In this document: piece by piece, positions 1 to 8,636 of the stretch
Layout: the number at the start of each line of letters is the position of its first letter
How positions within the stretch are numbered: position 1 is the first letter of the stretch
Source of the DNA: Streptomyces amritsarensis
Lineage (GTDB): Bacteria > Actinomycetota > Actinomycetes > Streptomycetales > Streptomycetaceae
DNA: 64,000 bases
Direction: 5' to 3'
NCBI RefSeq assembly: GCF_001953875.1
Contig: NZ_MQUR01000030.1
Location: 1-64,000, forward strand
Program-made: the position numbers and the translations under genes
Notes under the pieces: generated by a model
What the model was told of the DNA's origin: nothing
Seen by the model: only the letters and a program-made list of their open reading frames with translations
Databases searched by the model: none

Positions 1-1819
1 CGGCCTGGGCGGTGGTGCCGCCCAGGCCGCCTGCGGCGACTACGGGGAGAACGCGGCGGCGGGCAACACCGGTGACAAGGCGGCGACGAACCCGATCATG
101 CCCGCCGGCAAGATGTACCTGCCGAGTGACACCGCCCGCGACGAGATACCCCCGAGAATGATCCTCGCCTCGATGCGTGCAGCCGCGCGCTACGAGGGCC
201 TCGACTGGACGATCATCGCCGGGCAGATGTACCAGGAGACCAAGTACGGCCAGGACAAGTCCGCGGCCCCCGGCGGCGACAACGGCATGGGCTACAAGGG
301 ACTGCTCCAGTTCGGTGATGACGCCTGGCACGACTACGGCGACGACGGCAACGGCGACCACCAGGAGGACCGCTACAACATCGACGACGCGGCCTACGGT
401 GCGGCCAACTTCATCCACGCGCTGAAGGTGGAGACCAACGCCTGGGACGCGCTGCTCACCTACTCCGGCTCAAGCAAAAGCAACACCGTCTACCCCCGCG
501 TGGTCCTCACCCAGGCCGCCCGCTACCGCGGCACCCTCACCGGCGACAAGGACCTGATCAACCGCTGGTACGCGCACCTGAAGACCACCGTCGAGCAGAA
601 CCCCGGCTTCCCCGTCCTCGGACAGGACGCGGACATCCCCGAGCCGGTCAACAACAACGCCCAGCCGAGCGAGGCGCTGAGCATCCGCTCCTCCGGCCCC
701 CGCAGCTGGTCCACCCCGCCCCTCGGCGGCGGGCAGGGCACGACGACGGCCATGGCGCCGGTCGCGTTCTCCCGCCCGCTCGCGGCTCCGTTCCGCCCGG
801 ACGACCCGCCCGCGACGGCCGGAGGCAAGGACTGGCAGTGGCCCCTCAAGGAGGGCTCGTACAAGGTCGGCACCAAGTACCACGCGCAGGGTCCGCACTG
901 GAGCCTCGGCTACCACACCGGGCTCGACCTGGAAGCGTCCGTCAGCACCCCGATCTACGCGCCGGCCGACGGCAAGGTCGTCAAGCTCGGCAGCGGCGGA
1001 GCGTACGGCAACGAGACCCGCCTGGAGCACGCGGGCGGCGTCATCACCCTCTACGCCCACCAGAGCACGGTCTCGGTGAAAATGGGCGACACCGTCAAGC
1101 GCGGCGACCAGATCGGCGCGGTCGGGCTCACCGGGAACACGACCGGCGCCCACCTCCACTGGGAGGTGCTGATGCCGGGCGTCGACGACCCCTTCCGCAG
1201 CGGCCAGGACAACGGCCCCGGCCAGGTCGACCCGCAGGCATGGCTGGCCGGGAAGATCACAGCGAGCCCGGACTACGGTGGCGTGCCCGGCGGCAACGGC
1301 AACGGCAAGGACGCCGAGCACCGCGACTGCGCCAAGAACGGCAAGGGCACCGCCGTCCCGCCGGACGGCCTCGGCTCGACCGGGCCCCTCCCCGACGTCG
1401 ACGACCAGGTGGTGCGGGCGGCGCTCGGCTGGGCGCAGCGCGGCATCGGCAAGCCCTACGTCTGGGCGGCCGGCCGTCTCCAGGGCGACAACCCCACGTC
1501 CTTCGACTGCTCCAGCTTCACGCAGTGGATCTACTACCAAGCCAGCGGCGGAAAGATCAACATCGGCTACACCACCTACGACCAGCAGCCCAACCTCACG
1601 CCCTACAAGGTGGACCTGAGCCAGTCCAAGCCGGGCGATGTGATCTTCTTCCAGCCCAGCTCGGCGGGTTCCGAACATGTCGGCATCGTCTGGGACCCGG
1701 CCCAGCACACGATCCTGCACGCCCCGAGGCCGGGCAAGAACGTCGAATTCAGCAACTGGGAGTGGCAGGGGCAGATCACGGGCGTCTACCGGGTGCCGAC
1801 CGGAGGGCAGTTCCCCTGA
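1..1819 (+). CDS. Multi-domain peptidoglycan hydrolase of a conjugation-like locus (5' partial)
   Basis: The reading frame is open to the left edge, so the N-terminus lies outside the window; the first internal ATG is at 98. Three wall-degrading modules follow one another. First is a lysozyme/lytic-transglycosylase-like module (IIAGQMYQETKYG near residue 40 from ATG 98, then GLLQF). Second is an M23 metallopeptidase (HTGLDLE, then the HLHWE zinc motif). Last is a C-terminal NlpC/P60 cysteine peptidase (FDCSSF with nucleophile Cys, then EHVGIV with His). Such exported enzymes open the wall for type IV secretion or conjugation, and the next gene is a VirD4-like ATPase, which supports that role. 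Combining three cleavage chemistries in one protein is unusual outside conjugation loci. Module order is read directly; the conjugation role is inference. Confidence 0.85.
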   Translation, partial: GLGGGAAQAACGDYGENAAAGNTGDKAATNPIMPAGKMYLPSDTARDEIPPRMILASMRAAARYEGLDWTIIAGQMYQETKYGQDKSAAPGGDNGMGYKGLLQFGDDAWHDYGDDGNGDHQEDRYNIDDAAYGAANFIHALKVETNAWDALLTYSGSSKSNTVYPRVVLTQAARYRGTLTGDKDLINRWYAHLKTTVEQNPGFPVLGQDADIPEPVNNNAQPSEALSIRSSGPRSWSTPPLGGGQGTTTAMAPVAFSRPLAAPFRPDDPPATAGGKDWQWPLKEGSYKVGTKYHAQGPHWSLGYHTGLDLEASVSTPIYAPADGKVVKLGSGGAYGNETRLEHAGGVITLYAHQSTVSVKMGDTVKRGDQIGAVGLTGNTTGAHLHWEVLMPGVDDPFRSGQDNGPGQVDPQAWLAGKITASPDYGGVPGGNGNGKDAEHRDCAKNGKGTAVPPDGLGSTGPLPDVDDQVVRAALGWAQRGIGKPYVWAAGRLQGDNPTSFDCSSFTQWIYYQASGGKINIGYTTYDQQPNLTPYKVDLSQSKPGDVIFFQPSSAGSEHVGIVWDPAQHTILHAPRPGKNVEFSNWEWQGQITGVYRVPTGGQFP

Positions 1820-1881
1820 CCGGGCCGGCAGGCCTCGCGGCCTGCAGGCCCTCCCCCGCCCGGAACCACCAGAAGAAGGAA

Positions 1882-1923
1882 ATGCCGATGTCCGCCACAG
1901 GACCGGCGGAAGGAACACCCTGA
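1882..1923 (+). CDS. Possible 13-residue leader peptide before the coupling ATPase
   Basis: A minimal ORF (MPMSATGPAEGTP) starts at an ATG preceded by the purine-rich run AGAAGAAGGA at 1871-1880, and its TGA lies two bases before the ATG of the coupling ATPase. This layout would permit translational coupling. A chance ORF is equally possible, and no function is claimed. Confidence 0.2.
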   Translation: MPMSATGPAEGTP

Positions 1924-1925
1924 CG

Positions 1926-3662
1926 ATGGCCACCGAACCGCAGAAGAAGCCGCGCGCCGAAGACGACTGGACGTGGGAGATCGTCCTGCTCGTGGTCGGC
2001 TCCCTGGCCCTCCTGTCCGCCGCCTGGCTCGCCGCCCGCCTCGGCGCGTCGTTCGTCGGCGAGCCGGATCCGCCCGGCAACCCCGTGTCCTTCGCCGTGG
2101 CCCTGGTCACGGGCGACTACGCGTGGCCGGGCGGCGCGGCCAACGCCATCGCGGCGGCCGAGGCCCTGCTGGTCGCCGGGCTGGTCACCGCCGGCTATCG
2201 GATGCGCCAGCGGCTGCAGAACAGGCCGGACGTGGACCGCGCCGCCCGGCACATGGTGGACGGCACGGACCTCGGCAAGCTCACCATGAAGGGGGCGGCG
2301 GCCACCGCAGAGCGCCTCGGCGTACAGGCCCAGGTGCCCGGCGTGTTCATCGGCCGGTCGGTCAAGGGCAGGCAGCCGCTGTTCGGATCCTTCGAGGACA
2401 TGCACGTCGACATCTGGGGCCCCCGTACCGGCAAGACGACCCGGCGCGCCATCCCGGCGATCCTGAACGCCCCCGGAGCGGTCCTCGTCACCTCCAACAA
2501 GCGGGACATCGTCGACGGCACGCGCGGGCCGCGCCAGGCCCGCGGGCAGGTGTGGGTCTTCGACCCGCAGCAGGTGGCCCAGGAGCCGCCGACCTGGTGG
2601 TGGAACCCCCTCTCGTACGTCACCGACGTGGCCAAGGCCCGCAAGCTGGCCGACCACTTCGCCTCGGGCTCGCGCGACGCCGATGCCTCCACCGACGCGT
2701 TCTTCGACCCCGCAGGCCAGGACCTCCTCGCCAACCTGCTGCTCGCGGCGGCGACCGCCAAGGCGCCCCTCACCCAGATCTACACCTGGCTGTCCAACCC
2801 GAAGGACGACACCCCCGAGCGCATCCTGCGCAGCGCCGGGCACACCATGCCCGCCGACTCCCTGTCGGGCGTGATCACGGCTCCCGACAAACAGCGCAGC
2901 GGCATCTACGGCGTCGCCCAGCAGATGGCGTCCTGCCTGATCAACCCCGAGGTCAACAAATGGGTGACCCCGATCGGTCCGGCCGACGGCCGCCCCGAGT
3001 TCGATCCCCGCGAGTTCGTCCGCACCGGCTCGACCCTCTACTCGCTCTCCCGTGAGGGCAGTGATTCCGCAGGCCCGCTGGTGACGGCGCTGACCGTGGC
3101 CGTCGTCGAGGCAGCCGAGGAGTACGCCACGACCCAGCGCGGCGGCCGGCTCTCGCTCCCGATGGTCGGTGTCCTGGACGAGGCGGCGAACGTCTGCCGC
3201 TGGCGCGCCCTGCCCGACCTCTACTCGCACTACGGATCGCGCGGCATCGTCTTGATGACGATCCTCCAGTCCTGGGCCCAGGGCGTCGAGGTGTGGGGTG
3301 ACCGGGGCATGGAGAAGCTCTGGTCCGCCGCGAACATCCGGGTCTACGGCGGTGGCGTCTCCGACACGCGCTTCCTCGGCGACCTCTCGGAGCTGGCGGG
3401 CGAGTACGAGCTCCGCGAGTACTCCGCGACGCAGGAGGCCGAGTTCGGCGGCTGGTCCGGCAACCGGACGGTGAACGAGTCGGTCCGCCGCGAACGCGTC
3501 CTCCAGGTCTCCGACCTGGGCGCGATGCCCCCGGGCCGCGCCCTCGTCCTGGCCTCTGGCGCCAAACCGGTCCTCGTGGAGACAATCCCCTGGTGGGAAG
3601 GCCCCTACGCCCGCGAGGTCAAGGCCTCCCTGTCCAAGTACGACCCCGGGGCCGCCCGCTGA
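1926..3662 (+). CDS. VirD4/TraG-type coupling ATPase (type IV secretion-like)
   Basis: A 578-residue membrane-anchored P-loop ATPase. Two N-terminal membrane segments (about residues 18-40 and 72-92) precede the Walker A motif GPRTGKTT (165-172) and the Walker B-like stretch VGVLDEAAN (about 415-423), followed by LMTILQSWAQG typical of TraG/VirD4 coupling proteins (TraM-recognition family). Family members deliver DNA or protein substrates to a type IV secretion channel. The start at 1926 is chosen because GGAAGGA at 1908-1914 precedes it and the hydrophobic anchor follows; the longer open frame upstream overlaps the hydrolase gene. Its neighbour is a cell-wall hydrolase, so this is probably the end of a chromosomal conjugation-like operon whose other components lie to the left. 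Confidence 0.85.
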   Translation: MATEPQKKPRAEDDWTWEIVLLVVGSLALLSAAWLAARLGASFVGEPDPPGNPVSFAVALVTGDYAWPGGAANAIAAAEALLVAGLVTAGYRMRQRLQNRPDVDRAARHMVDGTDLGKLTMKGAAATAERLGVQAQVPGVFIGRSVKGRQPLFGSFEDMHVDIWGPRTGKTTRRAIPAILNAPGAVLVTSNKRDIVDGTRGPRQARGQVWVFDPQQVAQEPPTWWWNPLSYVTDVAKARKLADHFASGSRDADASTDAFFDPAGQDLLANLLLAAATAKAPLTQIYTWLSNPKDDTPERILRSAGHTMPADSLSGVITAPDKQRSGIYGVAQQMASCLINPEVNKWVTPIGPADGRPEFDPREFVRTGSTLYSLSREGSDSAGPLVTALTVAVVEAAEEYATTQRGGRLSLPMVGVLDEAANVCRWRALPDLYSHYGSRGIVLMTILQSWAQGVEVWGDRGMEKLWSAANIRVYGGGVSDTRFLGDLSELAGEYELREYSATQEAEFGGWSGNRTVNESVRRERVLQVSDLGAMPPGRALVLASGAKPVLVETIPWWEGPYAREVKASLSKYDPGAAR

Positions 3663-3707
3663 AACAGCCCCCGCGGACCTGACGCCTCCGGTGATGCCCG
3701 GGGCTCG

Positions 3708-3986
3708 TCAGTAGAGGCGGGGAGACATGATGTGGGGCTCTGTCGCCGGGGCCTCGAAGACGCAGCGGGGGATGCCCGGGCCGGGGGTGGCGCGGACGGA
3801 GACCTTCGTCGGGGGGTCCGTCGGGAGCTCGACGCGGACGGTCACGGGGTGGTCGTGGTGGGTCGTCGCGTGGCCCGTCTCCTTGCCATCGACCAGGACC
3901 TCGACGACCGCGGTGCGGCCGGTCTGGACCGTGGCACTGACCGAGTGGCCCGCGTGGTCGATGTGGAAGTGGTGCCGCCGCCTCAT
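3708..3986 (-). CDS. Small conserved hypothetical protein (92 aa)
   Basis: Encodes a 92-residue His-rich protein (MRRRHHFHIDHAGHSVSA start) with an alternating hydrophobic pattern suggesting a single beta-sandwich domain. The ATG at 3986 has a GGGAGG ribosome site seven bases upstream, which supports this start over the longer frame that would overlap the next gene. It runs convergent to the coupling ATPase with only 45 bases between the stops, and shares its strand with the next four genes. No signal peptide or membrane segment is seen. I do not recognise the family. Confidence 0.6.
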   Translation of the reverse strand: MRRRHHFHIDHAGHSVSATVQTGRTAVVEVLVDGKETGHATTHHDHPVTVRVELPTDPPTKVSVRATPGPGIPRCVFEAPATEPHIMSPRLY

Positions 3987-4035
3987 GAGACCGCCTCCCG
4001 CCGCTGGCCCCCACCACCAGGGTAGCCAATACCCC

Positions 4036-4533
4036 CTAGAAGCTCTCGTGGAGTGCGGCCAGCTCCGTGCGGGCCAGGGCCGGGAGGTCCGGGGCGGAGG
4101 GGGCCGCCGCGGCGAGGGCGTCGAGGTGGTCGAGGACCGCGGCGACGGTGGTGAAGGGGCCGACCGGGCGGAGCAGCCAGAGCCGGCCCCGGGGGCGTGG
4201 CGGGAGGCCGAGCGCGGCGAGGGCCTCGTCGGCCTCCCGGTCGAGGTCGCGCAGGTCGGGCTCGGGCAGGGGGGCGCACTCCACCCCGGTGATGTGGCCG
4301 CGGCCGTCGAGCGCGGTGTCCACGGCCCAGTGGGTGGAGCGGTCGGGGATCCAGGTGCGGGCCGCCGCCGGCCAGACGTACGGGAGGAAGACCCAGCGCA
4401 GGTCCTCGGGGGCCGGCTCCCAGCCGAGCACCTCCAGCTCCCGCATCTCGGGCAGCCGGTCCGCCTCCAGTTCGCTGCGGCCGGTGCGGCGCTGTGCCAG
4501 CGGGTGCGGTGTTCCGTCCTCGTCCCACGACAT
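4036..4533 (-). CDS. Conserved hypothetical protein (165 aa)
   Basis: A soluble 165-residue protein beginning MSWDEDGTPHPLAQRRTGRS, with a Trp- and Pro-rich middle (LRWVFLPYVWPAAARTWIPD) and an acidic helical C-terminus. No catalytic motif, signal peptide or membrane segment is visible. Codon usage is typical for the genome, and it lies on the same strand as the small protein downstream and the HD protein upstream. I do not recognise a named family. Confidence 0.65.
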   Translation of the reverse strand: MSWDEDGTPHPLAQRRTGRSELEADRLPEMRELEVLGWEPAPEDLRWVFLPYVWPAAARTWIPDRSTHWAVDTALDGRGHITGVECAPLPEPDLRDLDREADEALAALGLPPRPRGRLWLLRPVGPFTTVAAVLDHLDALAAAAPSAPDLPALARTELAALHESF

Positions 4534-4592
4534 GCGGGCACGCTATCCGAAGCGCCACCGGATCCGCGTGACCTGCGCCGCGGCCGCCCGCG

Positions 4593-5177
4593 TCACGCGT
4601 CCAGGGGGTTGGCCGCGATGCGGGCCGCCGCGCCGCCCGCGACGTAGCCGGCGGCCGCGCAGTCGGGCTTGCGCTGCGCCTGGTCCTCGACGAGGGCGGT
4701 GAAGACGGGGCCGAAACCGGCGCGCGGGTGGGCGGCGAGCAGGCGGGCCGTGAAGGACGGGTCGAACTCGGCGAGGCGCAGGCCGGAGACGTCGGCGCTG
4801 GTGCCCACCTGGAGGAGGTGGCTCTCGGCGTCCTCGGCCGCGCCCACGTCGTCCCGCATGTGCAGGACGATGATCTCCTCGGCGCGGGCCCGGCGGTCCG
4901 CCGGCCAGCCCAGGCCGGCCGTCAGGACGCGCGCCACGTGGCCGCCCGCCTCCTCGAACGGCAGGGTGTGGCTGTCGAACGGCGCAGTCAGGCCCAGGTC
5001 GTGCAGGAGGGCCGCCACGTAGAAGAGCTCCCGGTCGTACTCCAGGCCGTGGTCGGCCGCGTACCGCGCGCCGAAGGCGTAGGAGCGCACGGAGTGGTTC
5101 AGCAGCGCCGTGTCCGCGTACTCCGACGCGATGTCCAGGGCGGCCCGGGCTGAGTTGGTGTCAAGCGTCCACGTCAT
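4593..5177 (-). CDS. HD-domain metal-dependent phosphohydrolase-like protein
   Basis: A 194-residue all-helical protein carrying the HD-superfamily signature: LNHSVRSYAFG supplies the first His, AALLHDLGL (about residues 56-64) the HD pair, and a later Asp lies in TSADVSG. This pattern resembles small HD proteins of the cyanamide-hydratase-like group. The stop codon of the upstream amidohydrolase ends six bases before the ATG at 5177, so the two are very likely co-transcribed. Together they may act on small amino- or amido-compounds, but the substrate cannot be read from sequence. Confidence 0.7.
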   Translation of the reverse strand: MTWTLDTNSARAALDIASEYADTALLNHSVRSYAFGARYAADHGLEYDRELFYVAALLHDLGLTAPFDSHTLPFEEAGGHVARVLTAGLGWPADRRARAEEIIVLHMRDDVGAAEDAESHLLQVGTSADVSGLRLAEFDPSFTARLLAAHPRAGFGPVFTALVEDQAQRKPDCAAAGYVAGGAAARIAANPLDA

Positions 5178-5183
5178 GGGACG

Positions 5184-6485
5184 TCAGCGTAGGCGGGGGC
5201 GGAAGTCGACGTCCGACGGGGGCTCTCCGGGCCAGGACAGCCGAATGGGGGCGGGCGGGGTCTCGGCGAGGACGGAGCCACGCGAGACCACGTACCGGGG
5301 GCGCACCTGGCGGCGGATCGCCTCCTCGGGGGAGGGCGCGGGCAGGACGACGAAGGAGGCGGGGGCGCCGGCGGTGATGCCGTATTCGTCGGCGCCGAGG
5401 CCGAGGACGCGCGCCGCACGGTCCGTCACCATCGAGAAGGCCACCGGGATGTCGTCGGCGCCGGTGAGCTGGGCGGCGTAGAGGCCGACGAGGGCGGTCT
5501 GGAGGGGGTTGGCGGTGCCGAGGGCGTTCCAGGGGTCCATCACGTCGTCGTGGCCGAAAGCCACGTTGACCCCGGCCGCCAGCATCTCCCGGACCTGGGT
5601 GAGGCCGCGCCGCTTGGGGTAGGCGTCGAAGCGGCCCTGGAGGTTGAGGTTGGCGAAGGGGTTGGCGACCAGGTTGATGCCCGAACGGGACAGCAGCCGC
5701 TGGAGTTTGAAGCTGTAGGCGCCGTTGTAGGAGCCCATGGCCGTCGTGTGGGAGGCGGTGGCCCGCTCGCGCAGGCCCGAGCGCAGGGCGAGGGTGGCGA
5801 GCACCTCCACGAAGCGGGACTGCTCGTCGTCGATCTCGTCGCAGTGGGCGTCCACCCGCAGGCCGTGTTCCTCGGCCAGCGCGAAGGCGGTCCGCAGCGA
5901 GGCGACGCCGTCCTCGCGGGTGTCCTCGAAGTGCGGGATCGCACCGACGACGTCCGCGCCGCGCGCGACGGCCTCGCGCAGCAGCGCCTCGCCGTCGGGG
6001 AAGGAGACGATGCCCTCCTGGGGGAAGGCGACGATCTGCAGGTCCATGACGTCCCGCACCCGGTCGCGCACTTCGAGCAGCGCGTCGAGCGCGGTCAGCG
6101 ACGGGTCGGTGGTGTCGCAGTGCGTGCGCACGTGCAGCACGCCGTTGGCGGCCTGCCAGCGCAGCACCTCGGTGGCCCGCGCGATCACGTCCTCGCGGGT
6201 CAGGGTGCGCTTGCGCTCGCTCCAGCAGGCGATGCCCTCCCACAGGGTGCCGGAGGTGTTGGGCCGCGGCTCGCCGGCGGTCAGCGCCGTGTCGAGGTGG
6301 ATGTGGGGTTCGACGAAGGGCGCGGTGAGCAGGCCGCCGTGCGCCTCGACGAGGAGGCCGGTGGCCGGCGGTTCCTTCTGGTCGTCGTAGGGGACCACCC
6401 GCGCGATGCGGCCGTCCTCCCCGACCTCGATGTCGGACAGGCCTGAGGTGTGGAGCAGCCGGGCGCCCCGGACGATCATCCGCAT
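5184..6485 (-). CDS. codA: Cytosine deaminase-like amidohydrolase
   Basis: A 433-residue TIM-barrel metal-dependent amidohydrolase. Metal and catalytic motifs appear in the order expected for CodA-type deaminases: PHIHLDTAL near residue 60, THCDTTD, then AHCDEIDDEQ, SHTTAMGS and FGHDDVMDPWNALG. The last block is characteristic of the cytosine deaminase/isoguanine deaminase family. The start could be ATG 6485 or the in-frame ATG two codons later. It probably heads a two-gene unit with the HD protein immediately downstream. Exact substrate (cytosine, isoguanine or a related nucleobase) is uncertain. Confidence 0.75.
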   Translation of the reverse strand: MRMIVRGARLLHTSGLSDIEVGEDGRIARVVPYDDQKEPPATGLLVEAHGGLLTAPFVEPHIHLDTALTAGEPRPNTSGTLWEGIACWSERKRTLTREDVIARATEVLRWQAANGVLHVRTHCDTTDPSLTALDALLEVRDRVRDVMDLQIVAFPQEGIVSFPDGEALLREAVARGADVVGAIPHFEDTREDGVASLRTAFALAEEHGLRVDAHCDEIDDEQSRFVEVLATLALRSGLRERATASHTTAMGSYNGAYSFKLQRLLSRSGINLVANPFANLNLQGRFDAYPKRRGLTQVREMLAAGVNVAFGHDDVMDPWNALGTANPLQTALVGLYAAQLTGADDIPVAFSMVTDRAARVLGLGADEYGITAGAPASFVVLPAPSPEEAIRRQVRPRYVVSRGSVLAETPPAPIRLSWPGEPPSDVDFRPRLR

Positions 6486-6524
6486 GGCGCCAGCGTACGG
6501 ACGAAGGCGGTCGGCCGCGCTTGT

Positions 6525-6692
6525 TCAGCCGCGCTTGGCCTGGGCCTTCTGCTGCATGCCGCGGGTCTTCGCCGCGGTGGAGTGCGGGTCCTTGAACGCG
6601 GCCTTCGCACGGGCCTCGGCAGCCGTGTTCTTCGCCTGCGCACGTTCGGAGTCCTGGTGCATGTGGTGGCCGCTGCGGGCCTTCTTGGCCAT
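6525..6692 (-). CDS. Small basic protein (55 aa)
   Basis: A short gene encoding 55 residues (MAKKARSGHHMHQDSERAQA start, ending QKAQAKRG), rich in Lys, Arg, Ala and His and without hydrophobic segments. A near-perfect AGGAGG lies seven bases before the ATG. The gene ends 39 bases before the amidohydrolase start on the same strand. Composition suggests a nucleic-acid-associated or intrinsically disordered protein; no family is recognised. Confidence 0.65.
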   Translation of the reverse strand: MAKKARSGHHMHQDSERAQAKNTAAEARAKAAFKDPHSTAAKTRGMQQKAQAKRG

Positions 6693-6778
6693 GATCGTTC
6701 CTCCTTGGAGTACGGGTCCACTGTGCGCCCGTTCGGAGCAGTCGGCATCCCGGGGACCGCTGCGGCAACAATGGGCGC

Positions 6779-8590
6779 ATGACCAGCGACAGCGAGATCA
6801 CCCCCGGAACACCCGACTGGGAGAAGCGGTTCCGTGCGCCGCGCGTCGGGCTGCCCGAATGGGCCGAGGACGCCCCGGACCGTTCGCTCTTCGTCTCCAA
6901 CGCGACCGGCACCTTCGAGATCTACGCCTGGGACCGCGCCACCGGTGTGCAGCGGCAGGCCACCGACCGCCCCAACGGCACCACCGACGGCACCCTCTCC
7001 CCCGACGGCGAGTGGATCTGGTGGTTCTCCGACACCGACGGCGACGAGTTCGGCACGTGGGTGCGCCAGCCCTTCGCGGGCGGCCCCGACGAGCCGGCCA
7101 CCCCGGGCCTGGAGCCCTCGTACCCGGCCGGCCTGGCCATCGGGCGCGACGGCACCACCGTGGTGGGGCGCTCGACGGACGAGGACGGCTCGACCATCCA
7201 CGTGGTCCGCCCGGACGGGAGCGAGCCGACGGTGGTCTACCGGCACCGGGAGTCCGCCGGCGTCGGCGACCTGTCGCGCGACGGCACCCTGCTGGCCATC
7301 GAGCACACCGAGCACGGCGACGCCATGCACTCGGCGCTGCGCGTGCTCACCCTCGACGGGACCACCGTCGCCGAGCTGGACGACTCCCGCGGCGGGACCG
7401 AGGAGCTCGGCCTGGAGGTCCTCGGCTTCGCACCGGTCCCCGGCGACACCCGGCTGCTCATCGGCCACCAGCGGCGCGGACGCTGGGAGCCGCTGGTGTG
7501 GGACGTGGCCACCGGCGCCGAGCAGGAGCTCGCGATCGACCTGCCGGGCGACGTCAGCGCCGAGTGGTATCCGGACGGCTCCGCGCTGCTGGTCGCGCAC
7601 AGCTTCGAGGCGCGCAGCGAGCTGTGGCGCTACGACCTGGCCGCGGCAGAGCTGGTACGCGTGGACACGCCGCCGGGGACGGTGTCGGGGGCCACCGCGC
7701 GGCCCGACGGGACGGTGGAATACCTGTGGTCCTCGGCCGCCGAGCCCTCGGCGGTGCGGTCCACCGCGGGCGGCGTCGTCCTGGACCCGCCGGGCCTGCG
7801 GCCGCCGGGCTCGGTGGCGGTGGAGGACGCCTGGGTGGAGGGTCCGGGCGGCCGGATCCACGCGCTCGTGCAGCGGCCGGCGGGCCACGGCGACGGCCCC
7901 TTCCCGACGATCTTCGAGATCCACGGCGGGCCGACCTGGCATGACAGCGACGCCTTCGCCGCGACCCCGGCGGCCTGGCTGGACCACGGCTTCGCGGTGG
8001 TCCGGGTCAACTACCGCGGCTCGACGGGCTACGGCCGGGAGTGGACCGACGCCCTCAAGCACCGGGTCGGCCTGATCGAGCTGGAGGACATCGAGGCGGT
8101 CCGCGCGTGGGCGGTCTCCTCGGGCCTCGCCGACCCGGAGCGGCTCGTCCTGTCGGGCGGCTCCTGGGGCGGGTACCTGGCCCTGCTGGGGCTCGGTACG
8201 CAGCCCGACGCCTGGGCCGTGGGCCTGGCCGCCGTACCGGTCGCGGACTACGTGACGGCCTACCACGACGAGATGGAGGCACTGAAGGCCCTGGACCGCA
8301 CCCTCTTCGGCGGTACGCCGGAGGAGGTCCCGGACCGGTTCGAGGCGTCCTCACCGCTGACGTACGTGGACCAGGTGAAGGCCCCGGTCCACATCGCGGC
8401 CGGCGTCAACGACCCGCGCTGCCCGATCCGGCAGATCGACAACTACGTGGACCGGCTGGCGGCCCGCGGGGCGGTGCACGAGGTGTACCGCTACGACGCG
8501 GGGCACGGTTCGCTGGTCGTGGAGGAGCGGATCAAGCAGGTCCGGATGGAGCTGGAGTTCGCGCTGAAGCACCTGCCCGCCCGACCCTGA
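6779..8590 (+). CDS. S9 family prolyl oligopeptidase-like peptidase
   Basis: A 603-residue protein with an N-terminal beta-propeller (repeating WDRATG / SPDGEWIWWFSDTDGDE-type blades, residues about 30-330) and a C-terminal alpha/beta-hydrolase domain. The catalytic triad is readable: Ser462 in GGSWGG, Asp545 in GVNDPRC and His576 in AGHGS. An upstream HGGPTW supplies the oxyanion loop. No signal peptide is present, so it is probably a cytoplasmic acylaminoacyl- or dipeptidyl-peptidase-like enzyme that trims short peptides. It is transcribed divergently from the small basic protein. Confidence 0.85.
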   Translation: MTSDSEITPGTPDWEKRFRAPRVGLPEWAEDAPDRSLFVSNATGTFEIYAWDRATGVQRQATDRPNGTTDGTLSPDGEWIWWFSDTDGDEFGTWVRQPFAGGPDEPATPGLEPSYPAGLAIGRDGTTVVGRSTDEDGSTIHVVRPDGSEPTVVYRHRESAGVGDLSRDGTLLAIEHTEHGDAMHSALRVLTLDGTTVAELDDSRGGTEELGLEVLGFAPVPGDTRLLIGHQRRGRWEPLVWDVATGAEQELAIDLPGDVSAEWYPDGSALLVAHSFEARSELWRYDLAAAELVRVDTPPGTVSGATARPDGTVEYLWSSAAEPSAVRSTAGGVVLDPPGLRPPGSVAVEDAWVEGPGGRIHALVQRPAGHGDGPFPTIFEIHGGPTWHDSDAFAATPAAWLDHGFAVVRVNYRGSTGYGREWTDALKHRVGLIELEDIEAVRAWAVSSGLADPERLVLSGGSWGGYLALLGLGTQPDAWAVGLAAVPVADYVTAYHDEMEALKALDRTLFGGTPEEVPDRFEASSPLTYVDQVKAPVHIAAGVNDPRCPIRQIDNYVDRLAARGAVHEVYRYDAGHGSLVVEERIKQVRMELEFALKHLPARP

Positions 8591-8600
8591 GGACCGGTGG

Positions 8601-8636
8601 CCGGTGCACCCCCCGTACCGTGGTGGGGTGCACCGG
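8601..8636. repeat. 12-bp inverted repeat containing the SURF1 start codon
   Basis: Arms CCGGTGCACCCC (8601-8612) and GGGGTGCACCGG (8625-8636) are perfect complements separated by 12 bases. The hairpin lies ten bases after the peptidase stop and encloses both candidate GTG starts of the SURF1 gene. It could end peptidase transcription, or mask SURF1 translation initiation. Confidence 0.6.

Noticed and set aside
470..2110. Long minus-strand open frame opposite the hydrolase gene
   Set aside because: It is a GC-bias shadow: the plus-strand frame has recognisable domains throughout, and the minus frame shows only Arg/Ala/Gly-rich sequence with no motif.
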